A DNA stretch of 64,000 bases from Zasmidium citrigriseum (Eukaryota > Ascomycota > Dothideomycetes > Mycosphaerellales > Mycosphaerellaceae): assembly GCA_002786025.1 (NCBI GenBank), contig NHNW01000043.1, positions 62,001 to 126,000 of the forward strand. The letters are read 5' to 3'. Below, one piece after another: positions 1 through 10,098 of this stretch. Numbering within the stretch: position 1 is the first letter of the stretch; the number at the start of each line of letters is the position of its first letter. A model generated the notes under the pieces. That model had not been told where the DNA came from. It searched no databases and was given only the letters and a program-made list of their open reading frames with translations. Position numbers and translations under genes: made by a program.

Positions 1-795
1 TTTGTAGCTTTTGGCGCTGGCTGAAGTTCAAAATGAAGACTAGCTGGAGCGTTTAACGCCCGATGTGTAGAATGAGAGATACTGACATTCTCAGCTTCAG
101 CCGCCCTCAGCCTCCCTGTGCTACATGAACGTCTTCGCTTCTCCAAGACCGCCATGCATATGCAATGGTGGCGCACGCCCTCCTTTCGGGCGATCGCAGC
201 AAATCGACTCAATCTCAGGCATGATGCTTTTGGACCCCGTTCCTTAGTGCAGGTGCATATGCATAGAGCTCTGTTGGGACAGGGAGAATTCTTCAAGTTG
301 CACCAAAAGTGACAGGAGTGAAAGATGGAGGAGACTTTCGGAGGCCAGGCGGTGTTTAATGGCTTCGATATTGACACGCCAAGCTTTCGACGATATCGAT
401 ATCTTACTTCCGAGTGACTTTCAACTTCACCTCCCGTCTGCTGTGTTTACATGCCTGCTGGGCATTCTCTTTCCTAGGTGCGGATCTCGGTGCATACAGC
501 AAAAGATTCGACCACATGGCCAGGTAGCAATCGTCCATCTACTTCGCATCCTCCCGGCCTCTGCCTTTCCCTCCTCCTTGCTACTTGGAGCTTTCGCCAT
601 GCCGGTCTTTGGACGAATGGCGATCTGACCGGGGTGCTGGCCTTACTGGAAGGACAGGCTCGATACTTTGCGCCTCATGCCTGGCGGGAGGCTCGCCTTC
701 TTGAGGTTTCCCTGAACAAACATTAGCAAAGATCATGGTATTACGTGCTGCGATGCTTATGAGCGACCCCTTGGTCTTGAGCGTACGCTGAGGCT
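1..795. other. Left-edge non-coding stretch
   Basis: Only short unrelated open frames occur here. None has a recognisable domain, a convincing start or codon use like the genes to the right. It probably holds the 3' flank of the gene at 796-1461 and intergenic DNA. No RNA gene was recognised. Confidence 0.5.
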
Positions 796-1461
796 TCAGA
801 ATCGTATCCCGTCGCCGACTTCCTCGCCGACCGACGCCTCCTCCTTGCCCTCTCCCGCGATGTTCTCCCCGGCCTCGCCCTTGCTCTCGCCAGCCGTCTT
901 GATCTCTTCCTCGACGACCACAACCGGTGGCGCTGGCGTCTCAGCCGGCGATTCCTTCGGCTTCCCTGCTGATGACGCAAGCTCTTGCTCCATATCGCGC
1001 GCCACTCCACGGGCTTCTTTGGTCCTTCGAATTTTCTCTTCGAATGTCGGTGGGCCACGTGGGTAGGACTGAGGAGGAGGGTCGACTTCGTTAAGTCGGG
1101 ACATCATGGTATCAATCGTCCGGTTCAATCTCTCGGCGCGATCATCGAAGCCGACGCTCGATTCGAGGCTCAAATGGAGTTCGATGACCCAATGCTCTGC
1201 GTCCTCAAGCCGCTTGCGGATTTGGTCGAAGTCTCCGACCTCCTCCGTGCCGGCCAGGAATATGAGAAGCTGCACGCGATACAAGGTCGGGAGCCTTTCG
1301 CGGGATAGCAGCTCTTCGCAAACGTCTCGAAAGCCGAGTCTGCCATCCTCGTCGTCGATGTCGAGGGCGTCATAGGCGTCTGCGATATCGTGGCCCAGTG
1401 GGACGAGACCAGCAACGTCGCCCTGCTGCCACTCCTGGGCACGCTTGTGGAGTGAATCCAT
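796..1461 (-). CDS. Hypothetical protein, 221 aa, acidic C-terminal tail
   Basis: A single open exon from an ATG at 1461 to TGA at 796-798 encodes 221 residues. I do not recognise the family. The first 130 residues look helical and folded, with a mix of hydrophobic and charged residues and a run of Leu/Ile near 60-75. Residues from about 155 on are low complexity (Ala, Glu, Lys, Pro, Gly) and strongly acidic, as in a disordered tail. There is no signal peptide and no membrane segment, so it is probably cytosolic or nuclear. It is read on the same strand as the UstYa-like gene 465 bp upstream of its start. It is called a gene because of its length, ATG start and protein-like composition; no homology could be checked. 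Confidence 0.6.
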   Translation of the reverse strand: MDSLHKRAQEWQQGDVAGLVPLGHDIADAYDALDIDDEDGRLGFRDVCEELLSRERLPTLYRVQLLIFLAGTEEVGDFDQIRKRLEDAEHWVIELHLSLESSVGFDDRAERLNRTIDTMMSRLNEVDPPPQSYPRGPPTFEEKIRRTKEARGVARDMEQELASSAGKPKESPAETPAPPVVVVEEEIKTAGESKGEAGENIAGEGKEEASVGEEVGDGIRF

Positions 1462-1926
1462 GACTCTGGTTCTTGCCGTGATTGAAGGATTGTGCGAGGG
1501 ACTGGAGGTGATGGATCAAGTAGTTGCCCGTGGCAATGATGTTGATGGCGAGGAGTGGGAATGTTTGAGGAGAGGGGAAGAGATGGAAAGGCAGGCGCGA
1601 TGGAAAGGCAGGTGCGACGACCATCCGCAACACCTCCTCCACTTCCACTGCCACCGCCCCATCATTCCCTCTAGACATCGGTCAGGCAGAGCGACTCCGC
1701 AAGTACCGGCGTCTCACATAGCCGGACCTCGACACCAGTCTCAGTCCGCGAGCAGCGAACTTGGGCTGAACTGATCGCATTCTACAACGGAAACAACTGG
1801 CCTCACGGAAAGTTCCACAGAGACAAATGCATCGAACAGCTCCTGAGATGGGGAGACACGAACAACGATGTTTCAAGATCCATGGACGCATTCTATGGAA
1901 GAACTTGAAAAGCTGCCCCAACCCCA
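1462..1926. other. Intergenic, 465 bp
   Basis: Lies between the hypothetical gene start (1461) and the UstYa-like gene stop (1927). It should hold the promoter of the first and the 3' end of the second. No other gene is seen. Confidence 0.5.
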
Positions 1927-2715
1927 TCAAATCCACACCCTCTCATCAATCCTCCTCCCCTCCAACCACCCATAAACCCCCTCCCAATCCCGACAAACAT
2001 GCCTCACATTCCACCCATCACTCCCGCCCACATCCCTCCCAAAAGTCGTCTGTGCGCCCTCAAGCGCCACATCCCCATGACACATGATCGCCTGCCTGAG
2101 GTAATCGAAACAGTGGCTCAGATGCTCGACCGGATCTTCACCCTCCCTGGTCAGACCTTCATCGCTGTCCATGTCCATCGATGGGAATTGGCCGTGGTTG
2201 AGAACGAGGTCATTCATCCCGTGCATGATCATGAAGAGGCAGTGGAGTTGGTGCGTTACACTCGTTGTGTAAGTCGGGCGTTCATACTCCCTTAACGGTT
2301 TCGGGAGCAAGTCCTTCTTCTCCTCATACTCCTCCTCGGAGACCTCGATGAATCCGAGGCCTTTGGGGACAAGACCTAGCCAGCGCTTCTTCACGTCCTC
2401 GATGAAAGTTGGGGAAGTGAGATTTCCGACGAAGCGGTTGTCGGGTTGGAAGTCGACTACTCGATGAGGGAATCTTGGCCAGATGTGCGTTATGTCGCTG
2501 GCGATTTCGAGGGGTTGGGTGGTGGAGAATTTGGAGATGAGGAGGTAGAGGATTATGAAAAGGAGGAAGGCGTTCGTGAGCCACCAGAGGGGGGAGAAGT
2601 TGCGTTGTCGAGAGACTCTCAGGTCTGACGAAAGATCTTTTTGGTCGTCGTAAAGCAACTTCTCTTCCTCATCTCCCCTTGCGAATGAACGATCATCTGT
2701 TGACATACTTGACAT
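1927..2715 (-). CDS. UstYa-family (DUF3328) membrane protein
   Basis: A 262-residue single-exon protein with the hallmarks of the UstYa/DUF3328 family. It has a charged N-terminal cytosolic part, one membrane helix at about residues 43-61, then a lumenal domain. The domain carries the two His-Cys motifs of the family: HQLHC at 155-159 and HCFDYLRQ at 201-208, followed by an IMC motif. In known systems (ustiloxin, cyclochlorotine and related pathways) UstYa proteins act in the secretory pathway. They oxidise or cyclise peptides, or modify other small molecules. The substrate here is unknown. The next gene upstream on the same strand, 487 bp away, encodes a secreted protein with Kex2-type sites, a possible partner. 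No other pathway gene (UstF-like, methyltransferase, P450) is seen nearby. The family call is firm; the function is inference. Confidence 0.9.
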   Translation of the reverse strand: MSSMSTDDRSFARGDEEEKLLYDDQKDLSSDLRVSRQRNFSPLWWLTNAFLLFIILYLLISKFSTTQPLEIASDITHIWPRFPHRVVDFQPDNRFVGNLTSPTFIEDVKKRWLGLVPKGLGFIEVSEEEYEEKKDLLPKPLREYERPTYTTSVTHQLHCLFMIMHGMNDLVLNHGQFPSMDMDSDEGLTREGEDPVEHLSHCFDYLRQAIMCHGDVALEGAQTTFGRDVGGSDGWNVRHVCRDWEGVYGWLEGRRIDERVWI

Positions 2716-3201
2716 CCTGACCCCCCGATGACTTTCGTGGTGCGAGCATCGACCACTTTCTACCTAGCACCGGTCCATGTGGGCGCTGATGTGGCCATCG
2801 TCAGCGGCGTGCAAGCTCGCAGCCACCAAAACAACAAGCACATGCCGCCATGCCGCTTGGAAGCTTATCCACCAACTCTAAATTCTTTACGAAAGCTTAT
2901 TCTCAGTTCTGTGCCTTCCGAATTGGGAAGTTGTGCGTGAGATGTGAGATACTTAAGAGTGTGAAGGTTGTGAAGCATTTTGTGTAATGTACAAGTAGTC
3001 TCAATGCTCGCCTCCCGCGCCTCGCTCAGAATCAATCGCTCGCTCGCTTTCGCAGAAAGAAGTAGCAGATAACTCCAGCCATCCTTTTCCAGTCCAGTGC
3101 CCATTAGTAGTTCCAGATCTCCAGCAAATGCAATACGCAACCAAGCAACAGATAGACCAAACAAAGACCAGCACACCCTATTCCCATCCAGTCTCAAAGT
3201 C
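2716..3201. other. Intergenic between UstYa-like and repeat-protein genes
   Basis: 486 bp holding the promoter of the UstYa-like gene and the 3' end of the secreted repeat protein. No separate gene is supported. Confidence 0.5.
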
Positions 3202-4152
3202 TTACAGCTTCTTCGGAACAGACTGCCCAGCACCAACAAGCGCACCCTGAATAGCACCACCAATCTGACCGCCGAGGTTGCCAACGCTGCCAGTGCCAAC
3301 ACCGTCAATGTTGTCCTCAGCATCAGTGAGAGGCTGAACCTCATTGCCAAGACCGACAGAGTCAGCGGCATTCTGCTGTCCAGCAGCAATCTTGTTGAGC
3401 TGGCGCTTGGCGTTTCCGCCGTGCAGAGCGCTGCCGATTGCGTTGCCAATCTGAGCACCAGCGTCTGCGGTACCTGCGGACTCGATTGTGCCGAGCTGGG
3501 CACCGACGCTGTCTTCAGTGCCATCGACTGAGTTGGCAGCGCCGGATGCGGCGTCGGTCACTGGGGCGGTGACTTGACCGGCACCAGCGGCTCCTGCGAC
3601 TGACTGCACGCCGCCCATAATGTCGGCGATCTGGCGGCGCTGAGGTGGTGGAGGTGGTGGTGGAGAGCCACCAGCGCCGCCGGAGCCGCCAGTGTTCCCA
3701 ACAGCGCAGTCGCCAGTGCATTCGGATCCCTCGTTGCCGGAAGCGCCGTCGAGAACGTTGCCGATAGTGTAGCCGCTGCCTTGGTCGACGTTGTTGACGA
3801 TGTCGTAGCAGGCTACATATCTCATCAGCCCATGTCGTTGAATCTGTAGCCTGATATTCGGACTTACCATCCGCAGCACCAGTTCCCTGGCGACGGTACA
3901 TCCTCAGCCTCAGCTTGGCTCCCTTGGAGATGGTGCCGGCCACATTGTTGAGGGCGGCCTCAGTGCCTTGACCGACACCGTTGGTAACGCCATTGGCGAC
4001 GTTCTGGCAGAATTGAGCCTCTCCTGCAATATGCCGTTAGTAGTGTCCTTTGCAATGTCTACTGGCGGCCTCTTACCTCCAATTTGCGGGACTGGAATAG
4101 CCAAAACGCCGGCGGCCAAGGCGGCAACGATGGTAGCAGTGGAGAAGTGCAT
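3202..4152 (-). CDS. Secreted protein with two Kex2-bounded repeat units
   Basis: Three exons, complement(join(3202..3812,3868..4023,4077..4152)), give 280 residues. The introns (53 and 55 bp) have GTAAG donors, and intron 1 has an ACTAAC branch site before TTGCAG. Residues 1-18 form a signal peptide. Residues 24-127 hold four Cys (31, 79, 109, 113) and end in a Gly-rich stretch and seven prolines. Dibasic sites each followed by Gln occur at 69-70 (RRQ), 136-137 (RRQ) and 213-214 (KRQ). Segments 138-214 and 215-280 align as divergent repeats: both start Q-(I/L)-x2-I-x2-G-x-Q, share a P-x-TDA motif, and contain QIGxAIxxAL towards their ends. This is the plan of a Kex2-processed repeat protein made in the secretory pathway. 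Alternatives are a cell-wall protein or an effector. It is a same-strand neighbour of a UstYa-like gene. Confidence 0.75.
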
Positions 4153-6631
4153 GTTGTCGGTAGTGATTTCAAAGTGTGTGTAAGAGGTAATGATGATTGA
4201 TGTAGGTGATGCGGAAGTGAGGTTGCACTTGGTTGGAGGGTGCGCTGGTGCTTTGCTGGTTGCTGTTGTTGGTTGCTGGTTGCTTGTCTGGATGAGTTGT
4301 GTTTTGGCGGTCGACTTGGAGGTTTATATCTTCATTCGAAGAAGACTCGGCACAGCAATACTGGTGTTGCCGTGGTCGGTGACGTCCCATGGTCGACGTT
4401 GAGACGGTATCACGGCATCCTGTCTGCAAGTGCTTCTCGTTAGCTGCGACGTCTCTGCCGGGCCATTTCTTCATGCAGGATCAAAGGTGATGTCAAGAGA
4501 TCAGCGTTTTAGCGAAAGCTTGTCTTGCACAACAGTATGAAAGTTCGGCAAACCGGCACTTAGCGCCCATGTGCTGCTGCTTAAGTGAATAGAAGGCTGA
4601 AGCCACGCAGCTCTGCAAGCCGTCCCTACATGACGCCGTGGCTTCAGGGCTTGGTAAGTTCCTCTCCATTGCATGATGGCGTTCAGGGGAGGCAGAAGGC
4701 GTTCTGCCTGGGCAGAGATGCACCCAGCTGCCTGGGCAGACTCATTCAGAAACCACTGCAAGAACTTCGTGGAGTTGATACTTCAACTGGAGCGTTCATC
4801 ACAAGGAAAACGGTCAGTGCGGTTAAACTTGCAAATTCTCCGATGATGTTCGAGGGTTTTTTGTACCGATCAACGCTTCCACGTTCGCTGAGACCCGGAT
4901 CGACAATTTGCTGGGATGGCCTCGTGGTGCGGGAAGAGATCATCACCGGGGGTCATCTTCCAGGCTAGATGGCCGCTTTCCACGCATGCAATCCCATTGG
5001 GCCTTCGTGCTGAGATGTGGCGGGAGAGACAGTACCTAGCTGAGCAATGCATAGTCCAAACTCGGAAAGCTTCGAGTTCCAAGCTTCCGCCCAAGCTTCG
5101 ACCAAAGCTTCGCCCGGCAGTTCGTCAGAAGAATCTTCCCATTGGTGATGTGGTCCCGCAAGATGACATTGTTGGTTTGTGAACCCGGTTCTCACCGTTT
5201 GACATGCGTTGTCGCTCGCATGCCGACACATTCGGGGTTGATCTTCACATGGTGCAGACGCCATTCGCGACTCGGCCCTAGAAAGAGAGGAGTTGGATGA
5301 AGCACAGTCATGGCATCTGATGGGATTCGAGCACCCAGCAGCCCGGGTCCATGTGTTCACCACGAGTTCAACGTCATCTTGCTGATGGGACGGACAGCGA
5401 CATCTCTCGCTGCTCAATAGGACTCGCCGTACCACGGCATGCCGTTGGCAGGCTGTCGTTACGTCCATCGTGAAGCACGTCAAAGGCCATGGCGATGACA
5501 GCCTTGTTGGCATTGCGGCGGTGGGCGACCATGGGTTCCCTACAGACTCTGTGTCCCGAGTCTTCGTGTGACGGCGTTCTCGCAGTACGTAGCTGATGCC
5601 GTCAGTTCGCGTGGCTCAACGTGGATTGGGTAGTCCTCCTCCGGCGCGTTGGCCAGTTCGAGGATAGGTCGAAGTGGTCGCAAGCCCGTCAGATCGTTGG
5701 CGTTTTCCCCGCATGCACAACAACGCCATGGCTGAACACTGCTTTGTGGCAATTCGGAGAAATTTTGTTAGTGTTTCCATTAGCAGGTTAGAATCATGCA
5801 ATAAGGCCTTTGCTCTTTCCCGGTTGGTCGTGAATCCATCTTCGTGGGCCCCGTTAGTTGAAGTTTCCCTCGTCTGACTCGGCTGAGCCCTCAGTGCGTT
5901 GCGGGACTTGACTGCATCAAGAATCGACCGCGAGCCCTGAGCTCAACGAGGAATACGTCCTGTGCCGCACGTGGAAATGTTGACGTAGATGGCCGGTAGA
6001 CGTCTTGTTCATGCCGCCGGCGATGTCTGGCCGTCGGCGTACGCTGGTACGTCAGAGAGGTGAGGCGACGAGAGGACAACTTGATGCCCCCGAGTTGTTC
6101 GTCGCACATCGCGCGAACACTTTGAAGTCCAGATACGTGAGCATCCGCTGTCCGAGTTCGTGTGCAGAGAGTGTAGATGGAGTTTGTCTGATCGACGAGG
6201 TGAGGTCGTTGTAGAATGTGCTGCTGGGATCCATCCCTGCATCTCCAGGATCTCCACAATCCCGATATCGACGATCTCGTCGATATTGTCTGTACCCCCT
6301 TAGGCTCTCCTCTGGAGCCAGGACATTTGTGAGCAGCATAACGGTCTGTAAGGCACCTGCAAATTGCAATGGATGGAACATGCTCTGGGTCTCACGCACT
6401 TGGGAGTGCTGAATGTCCACAGACTGCGCAGATGCGTTCTTGATTCGTGTGGTCTGGGAGAAACGTTATCGAAATGTCCGGCACGCCATAAAGATGCCTA
6501 TTTCTCAAGCTGAGACTCATTACGACACACCTCGCAACTCCGCCCATGCCGATGCCAATGCTTCCGATGATATGTACGAACTCAGCTTCGTTCAAGTGTC
6601 GGCTCTTCCACATGTTCTGACTGGCACGTCC
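4153..6631. other. Long gene-poor stretch, about 2.5 kb
   Basis: Several open frames of 60-180 codons exist on both strands, but none shows a domain, a consistent codon pattern or plausible splice partners. The left end should hold the promoter of the secreted repeat protein. At 5067-5112 the 8-mer AAGCTTCG or a near copy occurs four times at 12-14 bp spacing. Base composition is not RIP-like (CA and TG are common). Confidence 0.45.
5067..5112. repeat. Four AAGCTTC(G) motifs at 12-14 bp spacing
   Basis: AAGCTTCG or AAGCTTCC starts at 5067, 5081, 5093 and 5105. The units between are not otherwise conserved, so this is a degenerate short tandem array in intergenic DNA. No function is evident. 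Confidence 0.6.
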
Positions 6632-7655
6632 TCAAGGATGGTACGGCTTGATGATGCTCAGTCTCGCAGGTCCATCTCTTCTCTCGAGCGTCGATGAAGT
6701 GGCCGTGGCAGGTCGGCTTCCTTCTCTGGCCTTGCCTGACGTGCTCGCAACGTTCGCGGTCCGCTTCGAAGGCACATCCCGCAGAACCTCCACCGCCGGA
6801 GCGTCTGCCCAGGCAATCGCTCGAGGCTTCTCAATCCGCAGCTGTACTCTCGTTCCAGGCAATACCGAATCCAGCATCTTCTTCCTCAGCTGCACGACCG
6901 TGAAGTCCGCCAGCGTCTCGAGCGTCTCGAAGGAGGTATCCTGGATGATCTTGAAATCCCGTCAACCACACATCCACCACCACCGTGCCATGCCATCAAC
7001 TCACCTGAACAAGCGTCTGCTCCAAATTAAACAACGCCACAGTCTGCCCACTCTCCATACTCTGCACCTCATTCCTCAAATGCAGCAGCACACTCACAAC
7101 AAGCGGCTGCTTCTGACTCCTCTCATACCCATTCACCCCAATCAAACACATGACCTTAATCCCCTTGACGCCAAACACCCGACTCAAACTCGTCGTCTTC
7201 CCACTCCCATCATACGTCGTCGCCGTAATCAACGTGACACCTCCATCGCCAAACATACTCGCCTTCGGCAGACTGACCTCCACTGTACTCCGTCCCACAA
7301 TAAATCTCTTCAGCTCACCCACGCCTTTCATGCCCATTTCAATGATGCATTTCTCGACCAGCGCGCTGAGGTCGCCGGCGGACTGGCCTTCGGTGCATCC
7401 TGCGCGGATCTTCTTCGCGAGGTTGCCGTAGTGGATTGTGGAGTCGTCGAGCTTGTCGCCTTGGGCTGCGGAGCCGAAACCTGTGCCTTGCAAGAGGAGT
7501 TGAAGCGACACGAGCGCTGGCTGCTCTTTTGGCTGGCCCCAGACGTCGGGCGCGATGACGCCGTGCGGGAGTTGGAGGTTGGTGAGGGCAATGGTGTCGC
7601 GGGCGGTGGTGCTCGGGTCGAGGGTGCTGGCGCGGGGGAGGGCGATGTCAGCCAT
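6632..7655 (-). CDS. Dihydroneopterin aldolase-like protein (tandem FolB domains)
   Basis: Two exons, complement(join(6632..6949,7005..7655)), encode 322 residues. The 55-bp intron has a GTGAGT donor and a TTTCAAG acceptor and keeps frame at a codon boundary. Residues about 15-105 (ITLTNLQ-type strand, then D-x-W and a VSLQLLLQ strand) and about 118-245 (RFIVGRSTVEVSLPKAS, then IGVNGYERSQKQPLVVSV) resemble two FolB-fold units. The second carries the IGVNxxER motif usual near the pterin site. FolB enzymes cleave dihydroneopterin to 6-hydroxymethyl-dihydropterin in folate synthesis, or epimerise it. Many fungi carry this step in the trifunctional FOL1; a separate protein may be a paralogue or a regulator. 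The C-terminal 60 residues are Ser/Thr/Arg rich and look disordered. Confidence 0.8.
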
Positions 7656-8223
7656 TTTGACGGTGAGGGCAGAAATGGTAGAGGTGAGGGCCGGTGTTTG
7701 TTGTGACGGAGGAGAATGTCATTGTGTCTGCGACGGAGTTTGGGATGTGCCGGTTGCGTGGGTATTCTTGGATCATTCTGGGGAGAGGTTAGCTGCTCCA
7801 GAGAGCGTTTCAACAAGGATTTGGTGCGAGTCGGTTAGCTCTAGGGTTACTTGGGGTAAGCAAAAGAATGCAGATATAAAGACGACAGCGTTGATTCCTT
7901 AGTGTATCGAGCTCGGATGGTATTCTTGGAGGCGATGAGAATATTCATGGAAAAATTGAACCCATCACGAGCTGTGGTGGTTGTAAAAGATGTTATTGTC
8001 TCCAAAATAAAGCTCCCAGCTAGATCGAAGAAGATTGCACTGGATGTTGGCTGAGATCTTAACTGTTTCTTCACCCACCATTCTCTACCCAGGTATGCTT
8101 GGACATGTTCGAGAAATCCATTCTTTCGATCATTTGGGCTCAAGATGCAACCATGTTCGAATGCAAGAATGCCTTTCGGACGTTGGAAGAGGAGAACATG
8201 GCCAGTGAATCGTTTTGCCCAAT
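7656..8223. other. Intergenic, 568 bp
   Basis: Promoter side of the FolB-like gene and 3' side of the alpha/beta hydrolase gene, both on the minus strand. No further gene is seen. Confidence 0.5.
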
Positions 8224-8979
8224 CTACGGCCTACCATCTCCGCCCACATCTTCACCCGCAATCTTCCCCAACAATCCAGCCAACTCAGCAGGCCTGGAAA
8301 GAAACGGGCTATGACTCCCATCAATGTCTTCAAACTCCCAACCAGCCCTCTGCTCCTCGCTCATGATATCAAACATCATCTTCACCTTGTCAGGTCTCGC
8401 AGCACGATCGTCCTTGCAAGAGATATACGTCCGCGGAAAAAGCTCCCACCCGCAGTGCTTGCTCGGCGAGTCGAAAGCCGAATATGCGGCCTGAACGCAA
8501 TGCTTCGCCGCTTCCTCAGCGAGCCCAGGTTCGACATCGTGGTAGAAGTTGGGTACTGGATCAGGCACATAGCGTAACTTCGGATTCGATGTCTGTGAGG
8601 CCCAAGGTGCTAACGGACCGCCTGGTGGAGTGAGACCTGAGCCTTTGGGCATGGCGAAAGCTGCCAGATAGACCAGGCGCAAGATTTTCTTCTTTGCGGC
8701 ATCGCTGAGCTCTGCTACTGCGTCTCCGCCAGGTATGCCGCTGTATGAATGAAGGACGGGGACGACGCTGTCGGACTCGGAAGCGGCCTTCTCGATGGCA
8801 GCTTTGATAGCCACAGTATCGGCGGTCATGGCATCGTCTTCTACAGCGTCTTCACCGCATGATGGAAGGTCAATGTTTGACACCTTGTAGCCCGCTTTCT
8901 GGAGCTCTTCTTCCAGGAGCTTGAGATGCCAGGCTCTGTGATAGGCGCCGTGGACAAGGACAAAATGCGGTTTCGACAT
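8224..8979 (-). CDS. Alpha/beta hydrolase, methylesterase/HNL-like
   Basis: 251 residues from the ATG at 8979. The frame runs further upstream, but this start is chosen because the fold begins here with MSKPHFVLVHGA, the usual N-terminus of this fungal family. The HGAYHRAW segment (10-17) supplies the oxyanion-hole side. The nucleophile elbow reads L-HSYS-G with Ser78 as the likely nucleophile. The family more often has HSYGG, so the residue after the Tyr is changed. A GSHSP motif near residue 228 supplies the probable catalytic His. There is no signal peptide, so it is cytosolic. The substrate is unknown; relatives are small-ester hydrolases and salicylate-methylesterase-like proteins. It is a single exon on the minus strand. 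Confidence 0.85.
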   Translation of the reverse strand: MSKPHFVLVHGAYHRAWHLKLLEEELQKAGYKVSNIDLPSCGEDAVEDDAMTADTVAIKAAIEKAASESDSVVPVLHSYSGIPGGDAVAELSDAAKKKILRLVYLAAFAMPKGSGLTPPGGPLAPWASQTSNPKLRYVPDPVPNFYHDVEPGLAEEAAKHCVQAAYSAFDSPSKHCGWELFPRTYISCKDDRAARPDKVKMMFDIMSEEQRAGWEFEDIDGSHSPFLSRPAELAGLLGKIAGEDVGGDGRP

Positions 8980-10098
8980 GGCGAATTCGCTGAGAGAAGA
9001 CAGTGAGAATCGTACTTGCCTGTGGTCAGAACGTGAGTAGTCCTTATAATGCCGCTGGCTACCGGGGAACCGGCTTATAGATGTCTTGACTTTGGAGCTG
9101 AGTGCCATCCAACACAACTCATCGACCAAAGTGGTATTCGGTAGCAATGCCCTCTCTAGGGCTCGAGTCCGAGGGTGCGAAGCGCGCAAGTCATCCAGGT
9201 ACCAGGCATTGCTTACCTCCAAGGCCTCGAGCTTCCTGTGAGGCACAGGAACAAGAAATGTCTTCTGCTGAGGCTGCACGAGAGACCTTTGTAGCTTGAG
9301 CTCCAGGCCTGCGCCAGGGAAGAGCTGGTGTCCAAAAATACGTGAATCTTGCCACTCGTCTCATGTGAGTGGTCGGTTTGTCGAAGGATTCGTTGAGTGT
9401 GGTCGTATTGGATGGCAGCGTTAGGCCGGTTTTGGCGAAGAGGCTCTGCCTTCGTATTGCGGTATTCGGACGTGGCTTGAGGATAACGGATGTCGTGACA
9501 CATGATACGGCATCTTTGAGGACGGTCGCCTGTGAACCTGCAGATGTCATGGATTGAGCACTGCAGGATGCCGCGAAGAGCTGGTTAGACTTGGGGAGTT
9601 TTCGGGCTCAGAAGGAGATTGTTCTGGCATGAGGATGAAGTCGAGGTGTGAGTTTAAATTCAACAGGACGGCTCGATAAAAGATACAGTCCGCGTCACCA
9701 AGCTTGACCGTTTCAGTAAAGTAGTGTGCCGCGGGTTGCTAGAGGGCGTCTTGTGCATACGGGTATCGCCCCTGGTTCTTCAAGGTTCTTCTCCAGACTC
9801 CTTCCTCCGAGCCTTCTCTATCGTTACTGCGTGTGTATACTACCTCTTTCCCATCCTCCATTCGTTCGCTGGGCAAGGGATTCTGTCGCTTTGTCATTAC
9901 TATCCGACCCTCGCTTTGTCGCAGAGTGGCAACCAGGAGAAACAGCATCAACACACGCCGCATTCCTATCCGCATCGCATCGCATCTTTAACGGCTCAGC
10001 CGTACCACCGACAGACCCATTCGACGCGCCTTCGCGCTCCAGAGCGCATATACATCAATTGATTCTATTAGAGCCCTCGCGCTCTCGAGTCCGCGACC
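8980..10098. other. Divergent intergenic region, 1.1 kb
   Basis: Lies between the starts of the alpha/beta hydrolase (-) and the GH16 gene (+), so it should hold both promoters and leaders. Pyrimidine-rich tracts (for example CCCATCCTCCATTC and similar between about 9,840 and 10,000) precede the GH16 start, as is common in fungal leaders. No coding region or RNA gene is supported. Confidence 0.5.

Noticed and set aside
2865..3524. 219-codon minus-strand frame overlapping the secreted repeat protein
   Set aside because: It is a shadow frame. The three-exon model in the other frame gives a signal peptide, consensus splice sites and internal repeats.
5312..5395. tRNA-like sequence on the minus strand (GCTCGAATCCC box near CCCATCAG)
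   Set aside because: The B-box-like part is imperfect. The acceptor and D arms do not pair properly and no clear anticodon loop forms. It may be a decayed tRNA but cannot be called.
4965..5513. 182-codon minus-strand open frame
   Set aside because: Cys/His content is irregular, with no signal peptide or domain, and other frames over the same DNA are equally open.
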